Positions 42,636 through 51,114 of a DNA stretch of 64,000 bases are shown piece by piece. Position 1 is the stretch's first letter; every line of letters begins with the position of its first letter. A program made the translations under genes and the position numbers. The notes under the pieces were generated by a model. That model saw only the letters and a program-made list of their open reading frames with translations, was not told where the DNA came from and searched no databases. Origin of the DNA: Bradyrhizobium centrolobii (lineage in GTDB: Bacteria > Pseudomonadota > Alphaproteobacteria > Rhizobiales > Xanthobacteraceae); the NCBI RefSeq assembly GCF_001641635.1, contig NZ_LUUB01000081.1, positions 19,587-83,586 of the forward strand. The letters are read 5' to 3'.

Positions 42636-43418
42636 GTGCGACCAGCAGCAGCGATCAGCTACACGCACGTCACCAAGAACTTCGACCGCGTCGTGGCCGT
42701 CGACGACGTGTCGCTCGACATCGCCGAGGGCGAGTTTGTGGCGATCGTGGGCAGCTCGGGCTCGGGCAAGACGACGCTGCTGCGGCTGACAAACCGGCTG
42801 ATCGAGATGGATGGTGGCACGATCTCGGTCGAGGGCGAGGATATCGGCGCCGTCGATCCGGTCGCACTGCGGCGCCGGATCGGCTACGTCTTCCAGAGCG
42901 GCGGACTGTTCCCGCACCTGAGCGTCGCCGACAACATCGGGATCACGCCAAAACTGCTGGGTGTGCCGGCGCCGGAAATTACCGCACGCGTCGACGAGCT
43001 GCTGGAGCTCGTGCGGCTCGACCGCGGCGCCCATCGCGACCGGCTGCCCGAGGCGCTTTCCGGTGGCCAGCGCCAGCGTATCGGGGTAGCGCGGGCGCTC
43101 GCGGCACGTCCCCGCATTGTGCTGATGGACGAGCCGTTCGGCGCGCTCGACCCGCTCACCCGCGATGCGCTCGGCGAAGATTTTCGCGAATTGCATCGCA
43201 AGCTCGGCCTGACCACGGTCATGATCACGCATGACATGACGGAAGCGATTTTGCTTGCCGACCGCATCGCGGTGATGCGCGGCGGAAAGCTGCTGGCGCA
43301 GGGCACGCCGGCCGAGCTCGCCCGCAGCGATGACGCCTATGTGCTTGAGCTCCTGCGCACGCCGCGGCGCCAGGTCGAGCGGCTGAACACGCTGCTGCCG
43401 CGGGGTGGCGGCGCATGA
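42636..43418 (+). CDS. glycine betaine/choline-type ABC ATPase (OpuCA/OsmV-like)
   Basis: A 260-residue ATPase with Walker A GSSGSGKTTLLR, signature LSGGQRQRIGVARAL, Walker B IVLMDEPFGALDPLTR and switch ITHDMTEAI. RRRIGYVFQSGGLFPHLSVADNIG is typical of quaternary-amine transporters. There are no CBS domains at the C terminus, unlike OpuCA. The start is a GTG at 42636 whose ribosome site GGGAGGG is provided by the end of the palindromic repeat. Its stop overlaps the next gene by ATGA. Confidence 0.92.
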   Translation: MRPAAAISYTHVTKNFDRVVAVDDVSLDIAEGEFVAIVGSSGSGKTTLLRLTNRLIEMDGGTISVEGEDIGAVDPVALRRRIGYVFQSGGLFPHLSVADNIGITPKLLGVPAPEITARVDELLELVRLDRGAHRDRLPEALSGGQRQRIGVARALAARPRIVLMDEPFGALDPLTRDALGEDFRELHRKLGLTTVMITHDMTEAILLADRIAVMRGGKLLAQGTPAELARSDDAYVLELLRTPRRQVERLNTLLPRGGGA

Positions 43419-44974
43419 GCCTGCTGACCGATCCACGCTGGGGCGAGGCGCTGGCGCATCTGCCCGACTATCTCGGCAACCATGTGCGGGTGAGCCTCGC
43501 CGCGCTTGCGCTTGGCCTCGTCGTCAGCCTGCCGCTGGCGATTTTGACACGCAACCGCCCGGCGCCGCGCGGCGTGCTGCTCGCGCTCGCCAGCATCGTG
43601 CAGACGGTGCCGGGACTGGCGCTGCTCGCGCTGTTCTATCCGCTGCTGCTTGCGGCCGCCTCGGTGACGCTCGCCTGGTTCGGCGTCTCCTTCTCGGCCT
43701 TCGGCTTCCTGCCGGCGATGCTGGCCCTGGCGCTCTATTCGATGCTGCCGGTGCTGCGCAACGGCATCACCGGGCTGAACGGCATCGACCCGGCCCTGCT
43801 CGAGGCCGCCAAGGGCGTCGGCATGACGCCACGGCAATCGCTCCTCATGGTCGAGCTGCCGCTGGCGCTGCCGGTGATGATGGCGGGCGTCCGCACCGCC
43901 GCAGTGTGGGTGATCGGGACGGCGACGCTGTCGACACCGATCGGACAGACCAGCCTCGGCAATTACATCTTCGCCGGGCTCCAGACCCAGAACTGGGTGT
44001 TCGTGCTGTTTGGCTGCTTTGCTTCTGCCCTGCTTGCACTCGCCGTGGACCAACTGCTTGGCCTGATCGAGGGCGGCTTGCGCGACCGGAGCCGCCTGCG
44101 CACGGCGCTCGGCGGCCTCGGCCTCGCTGCGCTGGTCGCTGCGACGCTGGTGCCGTCGATGGGGCGCTCGTCATCGCGCTATGTCGTCGGCGCCAAGACG
44201 TTCGCCGAACAATATGTGCTGTCGGCGCTCATGCGCGATCGCCTCGAAGCCGCTGACCTCTCCGCGACCACGCGCTCCGGCCTCGGCTCGAGCGTGATCT
44301 TCGAGGCGCTCAAGGCGGGCGATATCGACCTCTATGTCGACTATTCCGGGACGCTCTGGGCCAACCAGTTGCACCGCACCGACATCAAGCCGCGCGCGGA
44401 GCTGTTGTCGGAGCTGAAGACGGCGCTCGCGAAGGACAACATCACCGTGCTTGGCGAGCTCGGCTTCGAGAATGCCTATGCGCTGGTGATGCCCAGGAAG
44501 CGCGCCGAGGCGCTCGGCATTCATTCGATCGCCGATCTCGCCGCGCGTGCTTCGACGATGTCGATCGCCGGGGACTATGAATTCTTCTCGCGTCCGGAAT
44601 GGGCGGCACTGCAACAGGCCTACGGTCTTTCCTTCCGCGCACAGCGCCAGATGCAGCCGGACTTCATGTATGCGGCGGTTGCCAGCGGCGAGGTCGACGT
44701 GGTCGCTGGCTACACCAGCGACGGCCTGATCGCGAAATACGATCTGGTGACGCTCGACGATCCCAGGCACGCGATCCCGCCTTACGATGCCATCCTGCTG
44801 CTGGCGCCAAAGCGTGCCGGGGACGAACGCTTGCAGGCGGCACTCAAGCCGCTGCTCGGCAAGATCGACATCACCACCATGCGCGAGGCCAATTTGCGCG
44901 CGAGCGGCAATGACGCGAACTCGTCGCCCGACGCGGTGGCGAAGTGGCTGTGGGGGAAGATGGGCAAGCAGTAG
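43415..44974 (+). CDS. glycine betaine/choline-type ABC permease fused to substrate-binding domain
   Basis: A 519-residue fusion. Residues about 1-215 form the permease with six spans, with GIDPALLEAAKGVGMTPRQSLLMVELPLALPVMMAGVRTAAVWVIGTATL as coupling region. After a further span (GLGLAALVAATLVPS) comes the OpuCC/OsmF-type binding domain, which starts YVVGAKTFAEQYVLSALM and includes DIDLYVDYSGT and EVDVVAGYTSDGLIAKYDL. Being tethered, the binding domain faces the periplasm. With the ATPase it makes a complete two-gene importer, probably for osmoprotectants or choline-like compounds. Confidence 0.93.
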   Translation: MSLLTDPRWGEALAHLPDYLGNHVRVSLAALALGLVVSLPLAILTRNRPAPRGVLLALASIVQTVPGLALLALFYPLLLAAASVTLAWFGVSFSAFGFLPAMLALALYSMLPVLRNGITGLNGIDPALLEAAKGVGMTPRQSLLMVELPLALPVMMAGVRTAAVWVIGTATLSTPIGQTSLGNYIFAGLQTQNWVFVLFGCFASALLALAVDQLLGLIEGGLRDRSRLRTALGGLGLAALVAATLVPSMGRSSSRYVVGAKTFAEQYVLSALMRDRLEAADLSATTRSGLGSSVIFEALKAGDIDLYVDYSGTLWANQLHRTDIKPRAELLSELKTALAKDNITVLGELGFENAYALVMPRKRAEALGIHSIADLAARASTMSIAGDYEFFSRPEWAALQQAYGLSFRAQRQMQPDFMYAAVASGEVDVVAGYTSDGLIAKYDLVTLDDPRHAIPPYDAILLLAPKRAGDERLQAALKPLLGKIDITTMREANLRASGNDANSSPDAVAKWLWGKMGKQ

Positions 44975-45838
44975 GCAGAACCTGGCCATCACCCTCAATC
45001 ACCCTTCAGCAGGGCGGCGGAGATCCATCCCCCTACCACCTCCGGATGAGAGTGACGGAGCATCTGTTGCGGCAACGCTCTGTTCGATATTCAAACAGCG
45101 GACGTCAGCTCGCATCCTCGCGGCGCAATCCGCCCGAGCTCTGCTCATGTTTCCGCCCTCTTGACCAGGAGGGCGCAGGGAAGGCCGGGTGCCGGCTGGC
45201 ACCCGCGGTCCGCTGTGCGCGTGTAGCGCAGAGGAAACCGCACAGCAGCATACAGGTGAAGCCAAACACGCGGCCTTCCCTGCGCAGTGGTTTGACAGCT
45301 TATGCCGCGCTCTCCCGGGAGCCGAATTCCCTCTGGCCTCCCTCGCCCCGCGAATTGACGGCGCAAGTCCGCCCGGTTGGGCTCGCCTGCACCTCCGCGA
45401 AAGGCTTGACCGTAGCAACGACGGCCAGGACCACACGGTTTTGCCGTACGCACGGTTCCCATACTCGCTGCAGGGTTCTCCGGCCTTGTCGACGGTGCCG
45501 GAAAAATGCTGGCGAGACGAACCCTCAGCGCCGCTCATCCGCACGTGGCCACGGACTCACGGGGACTACCCGCCCTGCCCGCACCTCTCGTGCCGACGCT
45601 GCCGCGTCCACCGCAACCCGGCCCGCGAATCGTGACGACGTACGATCGCCCCTCTTGGTGAACCGGGATAGGCGACACATACGATATTTCCGAATTTCGG
45701 TAAAGCAGTTTCTTTTTCCGCGCCCAGCTTGACACGTCGGGCAAAACATTACCTTCAGACCGCCCGTGCCTGAACTCGGCGGGAACTCTAAACTAACGAC
45801 TATCCGTCGAGAATAATCGATGCATCATTACGATGCCC
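44975..45838. repeat. gene-free region holding a likely dispersed repeat with a 15-base perfect inverted repeat
   Basis: No frame here has a ribosome site or recognisable product. GCGCAGGGAAGGCCG at 45173-45187 is repeated inverted at 45271-45285. The sequence from about 45130 to 45660 is G+C-rich with Pro/Arg/Ser-rich pseudo-frames of the kind I recall from a common long repeat of bradyrhizobial genomes; that identification is from memory and unproved. From about 45700 the base composition falls towards that of the defence island. Confidence 0.45.
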
Positions 45839-47074
45839 CTAGTCGTGCAATTGCGGGGTTAAGTATCGTAAGGCGAACTCCTGAAACACCCGGGCCGAGG
45901 TATATGCTGCGTACAATTGGTATTTATCGTTCTTTTTGGAGTCACCGTTGTCGCACACACTCTTGGCAACGATTGGCAAAGGCCTAGGAAGCGGCGCCGC
46001 CTGCGCCGCAAACATGATCGAGAATGCCTCCATTTCTATGGCGAGAACGTCCTTGTGTTGTTGCAGCACCTTAGCCACGGCCCCACTGCTCTGCAGCACG
46101 GACGCTCCTGAAGCCATTGCGCCCAAGAGGATACGAGGCGGATCCTTCGGTTTGGGCATCTCTGCAGCCTCCCATACCTTCTGAAGAAATCCCGTGTCAG
46201 CGCTCAGCTCTTTCACCTGCCGTGCAATCGTTTCATCGAGACGACGCTGATATGCGGCTGGAATGAATTGCTCCTTCTGCCCAACCTTCTTAATCTTACC
46301 GCTACCCCAATCCCAAGAAAGATCGGCAAAGATCACGTCACCAATCCTGGTTCGACCTTTTAGCCCAGCCGTAATACCTGTCATAAATAAGTATCTTGGC
46401 CAGAACGCAACGATGCCCTTGATAGCAGCAATTGCGGCACCGGAGAGCCCCTTGTCGGAAGCTGCAACTGCGACAATGTCCGCCGCCTTGCGATCTCGCT
46501 TTAGCCTACCAAGATGATAAGCACTAGCATCGTGCAAGACTTCCACTCGTTCGAACCCCGCCGGCAATCTCAACACTTCCGCAAGTTCCGGCTCGTGAAG
46601 GGCAGTCACCAGGAGCACATCGACCCTATTCGAAACACCATCTCCAACGAACGGCGGACGAATTTGCTCCTCGATCGCAGCTATCGTCTCCTTCAGCTTC
46701 GAACGCCAGCCACTCTCATCAAGTCGAATTGGGATCACTTGCCAAATCAGATTGTTAAATTCAGCTTTGGCCTGCGCAAAAGAACCTTCGAATGATGTTG
46801 CTCCAACTATGTACGACGGGCGGTGCGCTTGCCCCCTTGCTTTGAGCCACCTCATAAGCTCAAGTCCACCATCAGCCTCCGGAGCCGAGGACGCTCGTCG
46901 AGGAAGGTTGATATCGAGCAACAATAAATCAAACCGCCGCCCCTCAAGCTCTCGCTTGGCATCCACAACATTCATTTCGACAGTAAGCTTGTATTCGACC
47001 CCGCACTCCTCGATCGTCGAGGCAATTGCCCTGATCTTTGCCTGATTGTCTTCCACGAGAAGTATAGAAATCAT
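45839..47074 (-). CDS. dtcC: Detocs effector DtcC-like: receiver domain fused to a nucleoside-phosphorylase-fold (ATP nucleosidase) domain
   Basis: A 411-residue protein. Residues 1-135 are a response-regulator receiver with acidic pair Glu8-Asp9 and phospho-acceptor Asp54 (LLLDINLP). Residues about 150-405 are a PNP/MTAN-fold domain: MTGITAGLKGRTRIGDVIFA (231-250), the ribose-binding AIEMEAF (Glu347-Met-Glu349) and VCDNGD (Asp375, in the place of the catalytic acid). In Detocs this domain cleaves the adenine-sugar bond of ATP and dATP after phage infection. The canonical receiver Lys seems replaced (IPIRLDESGW). It overlaps the preceding receiver gene by ATGA and is last in the operon. Activity is inferred from architecture. 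Confidence 0.85.
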   Translation of the reverse strand: MISILLVEDNQAKIRAIASTIEECGVEYKLTVEMNVVDAKRELEGRRFDLLLLDINLPRRASSAPEADGGLELMRWLKARGQAHRPSYIVGATSFEGSFAQAKAEFNNLIWQVIPIRLDESGWRSKLKETIAAIEEQIRPPFVGDGVSNRVDVLLVTALHEPELAEVLRLPAGFERVEVLHDASAYHLGRLKRDRKAADIVAVAASDKGLSGAAIAAIKGIVAFWPRYLFMTGITAGLKGRTRIGDVIFADLSWDWGSGKIKKVGQKEQFIPAAYQRRLDETIARQVKELSADTGFLQKVWEAAEMPKPKDPPRILLGAMASGASVLQSSGAVAKVLQQHKDVLAIEMEAFSIMFAAQAAPLPRPLPIVAKSVCDNGDSKKNDKYQLYAAYTSARVFQEFALRYLTPQLHD

Positions 47075-47526
47075 GCCTGCACTGCTCTTATGATATCGGC
47101 CAATTGATCACGCCACGCAGTTCGGGACTGCGAGTAATAAATCGCCCCCTTGAAGTAATCCGGAAACTCTTGCGCGCACTTCTGCCTAAGTTGCTCAAAA
47201 GAATAAGGTTGAGCCGCAGACCCAAAATTCTCAAGCGCAGTCAATATAACGACAGGCGGCGTCACCCCTCGCCGCCTCATCTTTCGCATTATATCGTACC
47301 CGCCTAACGGTCTCGGCCTCCCGTGCCGGTTTTCTGGATCCGGATCAAATGTAGGCAAGCTCACGTCCAAAATGACCAGCGCTATGTCATTTTCTCGCTC
47401 GAGAAACTTCAGTCCACCTTGGTACGATCGACAGACGTCGATATTCGCATCTGGCACGGTCGCCTTCACAACAGAAACCACACGCTCCGCCTTCTGGGAG
47501 TCGTCCTCAATGATGAGTACGTTCAC
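47071..47526 (-). CDS. dtcB: Detocs DtcB-like stand-alone receiver protein
   Basis: A 151-residue single receiver domain: acidic cluster IIEDDS (Glu7, Asp8, Asp9) and phospho-acceptor Asp54 in VILDVSLPTF, then VVILTALENFGS. In Detocs the middle protein is a receiver thought to draw phosphate from the kinase and so guard against accidental firing. The GTG at 47526 is chosen because GAGGAG lies 8 bases upstream, inside the end of the kinase gene, with which it overlaps by 20 bases. The ORF upstream to 47583 lacks this support. As in the effector, the usual Lys is missing (YYSQSRTAW). Confidence 0.85.
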   Translation of the reverse strand: MNVLIIEDDSQKAERVVSVVKATVPDANIDVCRSYQGGLKFLERENDIALVILDVSLPTFDPDPENRHGRPRPLGGYDIMRKMRRRGVTPPVVILTALENFGSAAQPYSFEQLRQKCAQEFPDYFKGAIYYSQSRTAWRDQLADIIRAVQA

Positions 47527-50500
47527 GCACGTAGCTCCTCGGAACGATGAACGACACAACGACTTCGTTATCAGAGGAAACATCGATGTAAAGTTTACTC
47601 TCAGACTGGAAATCGTGGCGTAGGATTCTTTTCATTTTGCGAATCCCCGTTCGCCCTTCGCTAGCGACAGCGGCAGGGTTACTCACGTCCTCCTCATCCA
47701 CGAGCTCCCTCAGTTCGGCCCGACACGCATCCACGTCGACGGACTTCGAGAGCTCACTGACAACTTCAAAGCGCAGATCCTTCGCCACTGTCGACGCTAC
47801 CATCACTCGAACAACAGGCGCCCGATCAAGAACACCCGAATGCTCAGCGGCGTTTTGAAAGGAGTTCGTAAGTAAATCAACCAGTGGGTTCAGGATATCG
47901 CCAGCTATCTCATGAACACCAACTTCCGTATTCTGAACATCCAGCGGATGCTCTGGATAGCAATTATTTGTTATTCTCTCCGCCACGCGAATAGCGGCAC
48001 TAGCCAAGAATGGCTCTCGGGCCAATACACCAGCTCGCGCAAACCACGCACTCACCCGCTCCAAGTGGAGAGCAAACGACGTTCGACACCGAGCGATCGC
48101 ATCAAGCAATTCGGTAGGCCTACCCTCTGCGTCATGACCATTGAGGCTCGACTCCAGCGAGTCGAATGCACTCAGTATCTGGCGGAGGAATTTGCCTGAG
48201 AGTTCGAGCTTAACATCGCGGAGACATAATTCGACGCTCTCCCAAAAATTCAAAAGGAGCCTCTCAAAAAACTCCTCGTACGTCGTCGTGCTACTCAAGC
48301 TCTGCTTCAATCGTTCAAAGGCAGGCGCTGACATTCCGATCGCGAACAATCCTTCCGGCATTTCCTTCGAAAGAATCCTGATTCTGCGGTCTTTGAGATA
48401 GGCTATCGCCTCAGTTACTCGTTCCGAGAACTTCACAATGCTCTTCGCAATTTCCATCCTAACTGGAGGACCGAGTCCGTTAAGATGCTCACTCCACCGA
48501 TCCAAAGCCTCCTGCTCCTTCGATGACCCATCGACCGAGACCATTAGACCTTCATTGACAAAGCTTGCACGCAGCTCCCCTTCCAGAATTCCATGCAAGA
48601 TGCGCGTGCTCAGATAGGTCTTGAAGCCGTGGCTTGGGTCAAGGACCAGGATATCGTACGCCCTCTGAATCATAGAAAAATATACGGAGTCTCGCTCCGT
48701 CGATGGAATTAGTAGATATCCGAACTCTAGGTCCGATTCCTTAAGAAGCTTACGAATTCTTTGCTCGATCTTGTCGATTTGCGCGCCCACTTCGGGATCA
48801 GCAAGGAGCTGCCGATATCGAAAAAATTGAGGCTTGATCTCAGTGTCGAACGTCCGACGGATGCCTTCTTCGTGCACGTAGATTTTACTACGCTCGAATT
48901 GGACTGACAGCCTCGCAACTTCCTGATCTTTGGTAATCGAGGAAATTTCTTGAGTATAAGCGTTTCGATTCGGAGGATCATTTTGGACGAGCCATTGCAA
49001 GATCAGAATGCGCTCCGTCTCTATTTCATTCAACGAGGCGAACCGGGTTGTATCCTCCAACCGATCGATATTCGCCACGAACCGCAACACATAAATGAGC
49101 CGCCGCTTCTCCAGATTTTCTCTGATTAGTTCGCTAGGCAATCTCACACCAAAATGGTCCAGAATATCCTCTAGGGCGTCCGACAAGTCGCCGTCGTGTA
49201 CCGAACCGTAGTAGGTCGAGAAAACGTGCAAGAGGATCGATCGATCTAGCGCCGTATTGTCCGCGACCGCCTGTGAAACCGCCCAATCGACAAACTCCTC
49301 CATAGAGTACAGCGAGTGCGATCGCGAATGATCGAAATATGCATCCACAAACGCAGTCAACGCCTGCCCCAGCTGATTTTGCCGCCGGTAAAGGGCATAC
49401 TCAAACGCGAGCGTTCTGGGACTCGTTAGCTGCGGATCGATAGCCCGATAAGCAGCATAGTATCGCGTAGCGTCCGAGTATCGCCTTTCGTTATAGGCAT
49501 TGTACGCGAGATAGAGATTCGCTCTTTTCGCCGGAACCGACATCTGTGCCATAACTTGCGGAGCGTCGTCCGTGCTGGACGCAGCGATAACGCCGATCTG
49601 GTGGGCGACCGAGGAAGATGTACGCCGCTGAGCGGTCAGCTTTTCGAAGGCGCGCTCTTCAACCTTTTCCAGAATTTTGTAGTGAGACGGTTGAATAAGG
49701 GGGCAACTCATACAGAAGACGGACTGCGCCGCTGAAAATGTCTCAGAGATCGGAAGGTCCAGCACCCTGTCCAACAATCCAGCGACCGCCCGTGAAGCGA
49801 GCAGTTTCCTGGTCCGAAATCCGAGCTTGAGAAGACTTTCGCGAACAGACGACAAATCCTTGGATAGATCAAGAAATGCCTTTGTTTCCGAGATAATCAC
49901 TCCGGCTAGAGACGACGTCGATCTTGGGATGGAAAGAGCACTGTCGTTACGCGCCGCCAACTCATACACCCATGCGGCCGCTGGATCCGCCTCAATTAAC
50001 CGAGAGATCGTGACTGCCGCACCGCGGTGGTCACCTAGGGAATATTGATCGCATGCGACAAGAAACTCGACATCTCCAGTCGCCTCTGTGCAACTTGGTG
50101 ACAGCAAAAATTGCAGAGAAGATAGCCTAAAGTCATCAAGCCCACCAAGAAGCGTGGCCGCTTGCCTGACCTCCTCAAGGCATTCGTTTCTCCCATAAGA
50201 AAGTAACATCACATCGAGCAAAGTCTCGAATCGATCTATCACCGGAGAGTTGCTCTCCAGGCGAAGGCAATCGTGAGGCCTCTCTATTTCATCGAGATTG
50301 AAAGGAAGCACGTGGTAGAAGAAGTAGTCGCGAATTTTGGAAGCATCGACAAACTCGCGCCGAACCTCGCTGGCAGTTACGCTTTCCTCCAGGCTATAGC
50401 TGAAATAGAATGAGAGATAGGCATAGAGGGTATCGACTCCCGGCTCGTTGATGATCCTGTTAAGTATTTCCTTTTGACTAGCTATACCATTCGCCATATG

Positions 50501-50968
50501 AGCCAGCGTCAGCTGCGCGTTGGTCAGCCAAAGCGAAAGACCAAACCTTTCCTCGATCAATCGTAAACATTCGGCCGCCGACCGATAATCCGATCCGAGG
50601 TACGCAGAAGAATAAGATGCCTTGAGACCAAGAAATTCCGCCAAATCTTCCTTATGATGCGACAGTACGGAAGCACACCAGACAATCTCGAACCCAGGAG
50701 TGACTTCTTGCAGAATCCGACCAGCTTTGACCTTTGCATGCGCGACGGGAAACGGGTCAGGAGCAAGTAGATGGCGATATACGGGGTTAGCCATCAGCGA
50801 ATGAACGATACGTTCAATCGCGTCGGGCGAGATCACCTTCCGATTTCGGTTGAGACCAGCCGCAAGATTACCTTGCGCGTGTATAAGGCGTCGGAATCGT
50901 GCGGGATCGTGTATTAGTTCTGAGGCGGAGCTTGACCGTCCGCGCAGCTTCGATTTTCGAATCATCAT
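47507..50968 (-). CDS. dtcA: Detocs DtcA-like sensor histidine kinase with large helical-repeat region
   Basis: About 1153 residues. The first 900 are helical, with TPR-like stretches (ANLYLAYNAYNERRYSDATRYYAAYRAIDP), and probably sense infection. The C terminus is a histidine kinase: a candidate phospho-His is His968 in FALHLERVSAWF, the N-box is DLLTNSFQNAAEHSG (about 1030-1045) and a G-box-like EGRTGIRKMKRIL follows. There is no membrane span, so the sensor is cytoplasmic. The ATG at 50968 is used; an adjacent ATG at 50965 and an upstream frame to 51100 are alternatives, and none has a clear ribosome site. G+C content is visibly lower than in flanking genes, which suggests transfer. Confidence 0.82.
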   Translation of the reverse strand: MMIRKSKLRGRSSSASELIHDPARFRRLIHAQGNLAAGLNRNRKVISPDAIERIVHSLMANPVYRHLLAPDPFPVAHAKVKAGRILQEVTPGFEIVWCASVLSHHKEDLAEFLGLKASYSSAYLGSDYRSAAECLRLIEERFGLSLWLTNAQLTLAHMANGIASQKEILNRIINEPGVDTLYAYLSFYFSYSLEESVTASEVRREFVDASKIRDYFFYHVLPFNLDEIERPHDCLRLESNSPVIDRFETLLDVMLLSYGRNECLEEVRQAATLLGGLDDFRLSSLQFLLSPSCTEATGDVEFLVACDQYSLGDHRGAAVTISRLIEADPAAAWVYELAARNDSALSIPRSTSSLAGVIISETKAFLDLSKDLSSVRESLLKLGFRTRKLLASRAVAGLLDRVLDLPISETFSAAQSVFCMSCPLIQPSHYKILEKVEERAFEKLTAQRRTSSSVAHQIGVIAASSTDDAPQVMAQMSVPAKRANLYLAYNAYNERRYSDATRYYAAYRAIDPQLTSPRTLAFEYALYRRQNQLGQALTAFVDAYFDHSRSHSLYSMEEFVDWAVSQAVADNTALDRSILLHVFSTYYGSVHDGDLSDALEDILDHFGVRLPSELIRENLEKRRLIYVLRFVANIDRLEDTTRFASLNEIETERILILQWLVQNDPPNRNAYTQEISSITKDQEVARLSVQFERSKIYVHEEGIRRTFDTEIKPQFFRYRQLLADPEVGAQIDKIEQRIRKLLKESDLEFGYLLIPSTERDSVYFSMIQRAYDILVLDPSHGFKTYLSTRILHGILEGELRASFVNEGLMVSVDGSSKEQEALDRWSEHLNGLGPPVRMEIAKSIVKFSERVTEAIAYLKDRRIRILSKEMPEGLFAIGMSAPAFERLKQSLSSTTTYEEFFERLLLNFWESVELCLRDVKLELSGKFLRQILSAFDSLESSLNGHDAEGRPTELLDAIARCRTSFALHLERVSAWFARAGVLAREPFLASAAIRVAERITNNCYPEHPLDVQNTEVGVHEIAGDILNPLVDLLTNSFQNAAEHSGVLDRAPVVRVMVASTVAKDLRFEVVSELSKSVDVDACRAELRELVDEEDVSNPAAVASEGRTGIRKMKRILRHDFQSESKLYIDVSSDNEVVVSFIVPRSYVRERTHH

Positions 50969-51114
50969 GGCCGACAAGTTGTACAAACATCTGTTGCTAT
51001 CCTGAAACGAGCATGGAGGGAATACTTCACGCGCGGCAATCGGTGGACTTTTGATGAAGCACAGCAGACATGAAGCCGTTGAGATCGCGGTGACGGGCAC
51101 AAAGGCCGTCTGCT

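Noticed and set aside
45144..45744. Several frames of 60-180 codons in the gene-free region before the defence island
   Set aside because: No ribosome sites, Pro/Arg/Ser-rich and present in several frames on both strands, as expected of a structured repeat.
46000..47074. Reading the PNP-fold domain as a housekeeping nucleosidase (MTAN or purine phosphorylase)
   Set aside because: It is fused to a receiver domain and lies in an operon with a kinase and second receiver, a setting known for defence effectors and not for salvage enzymes.
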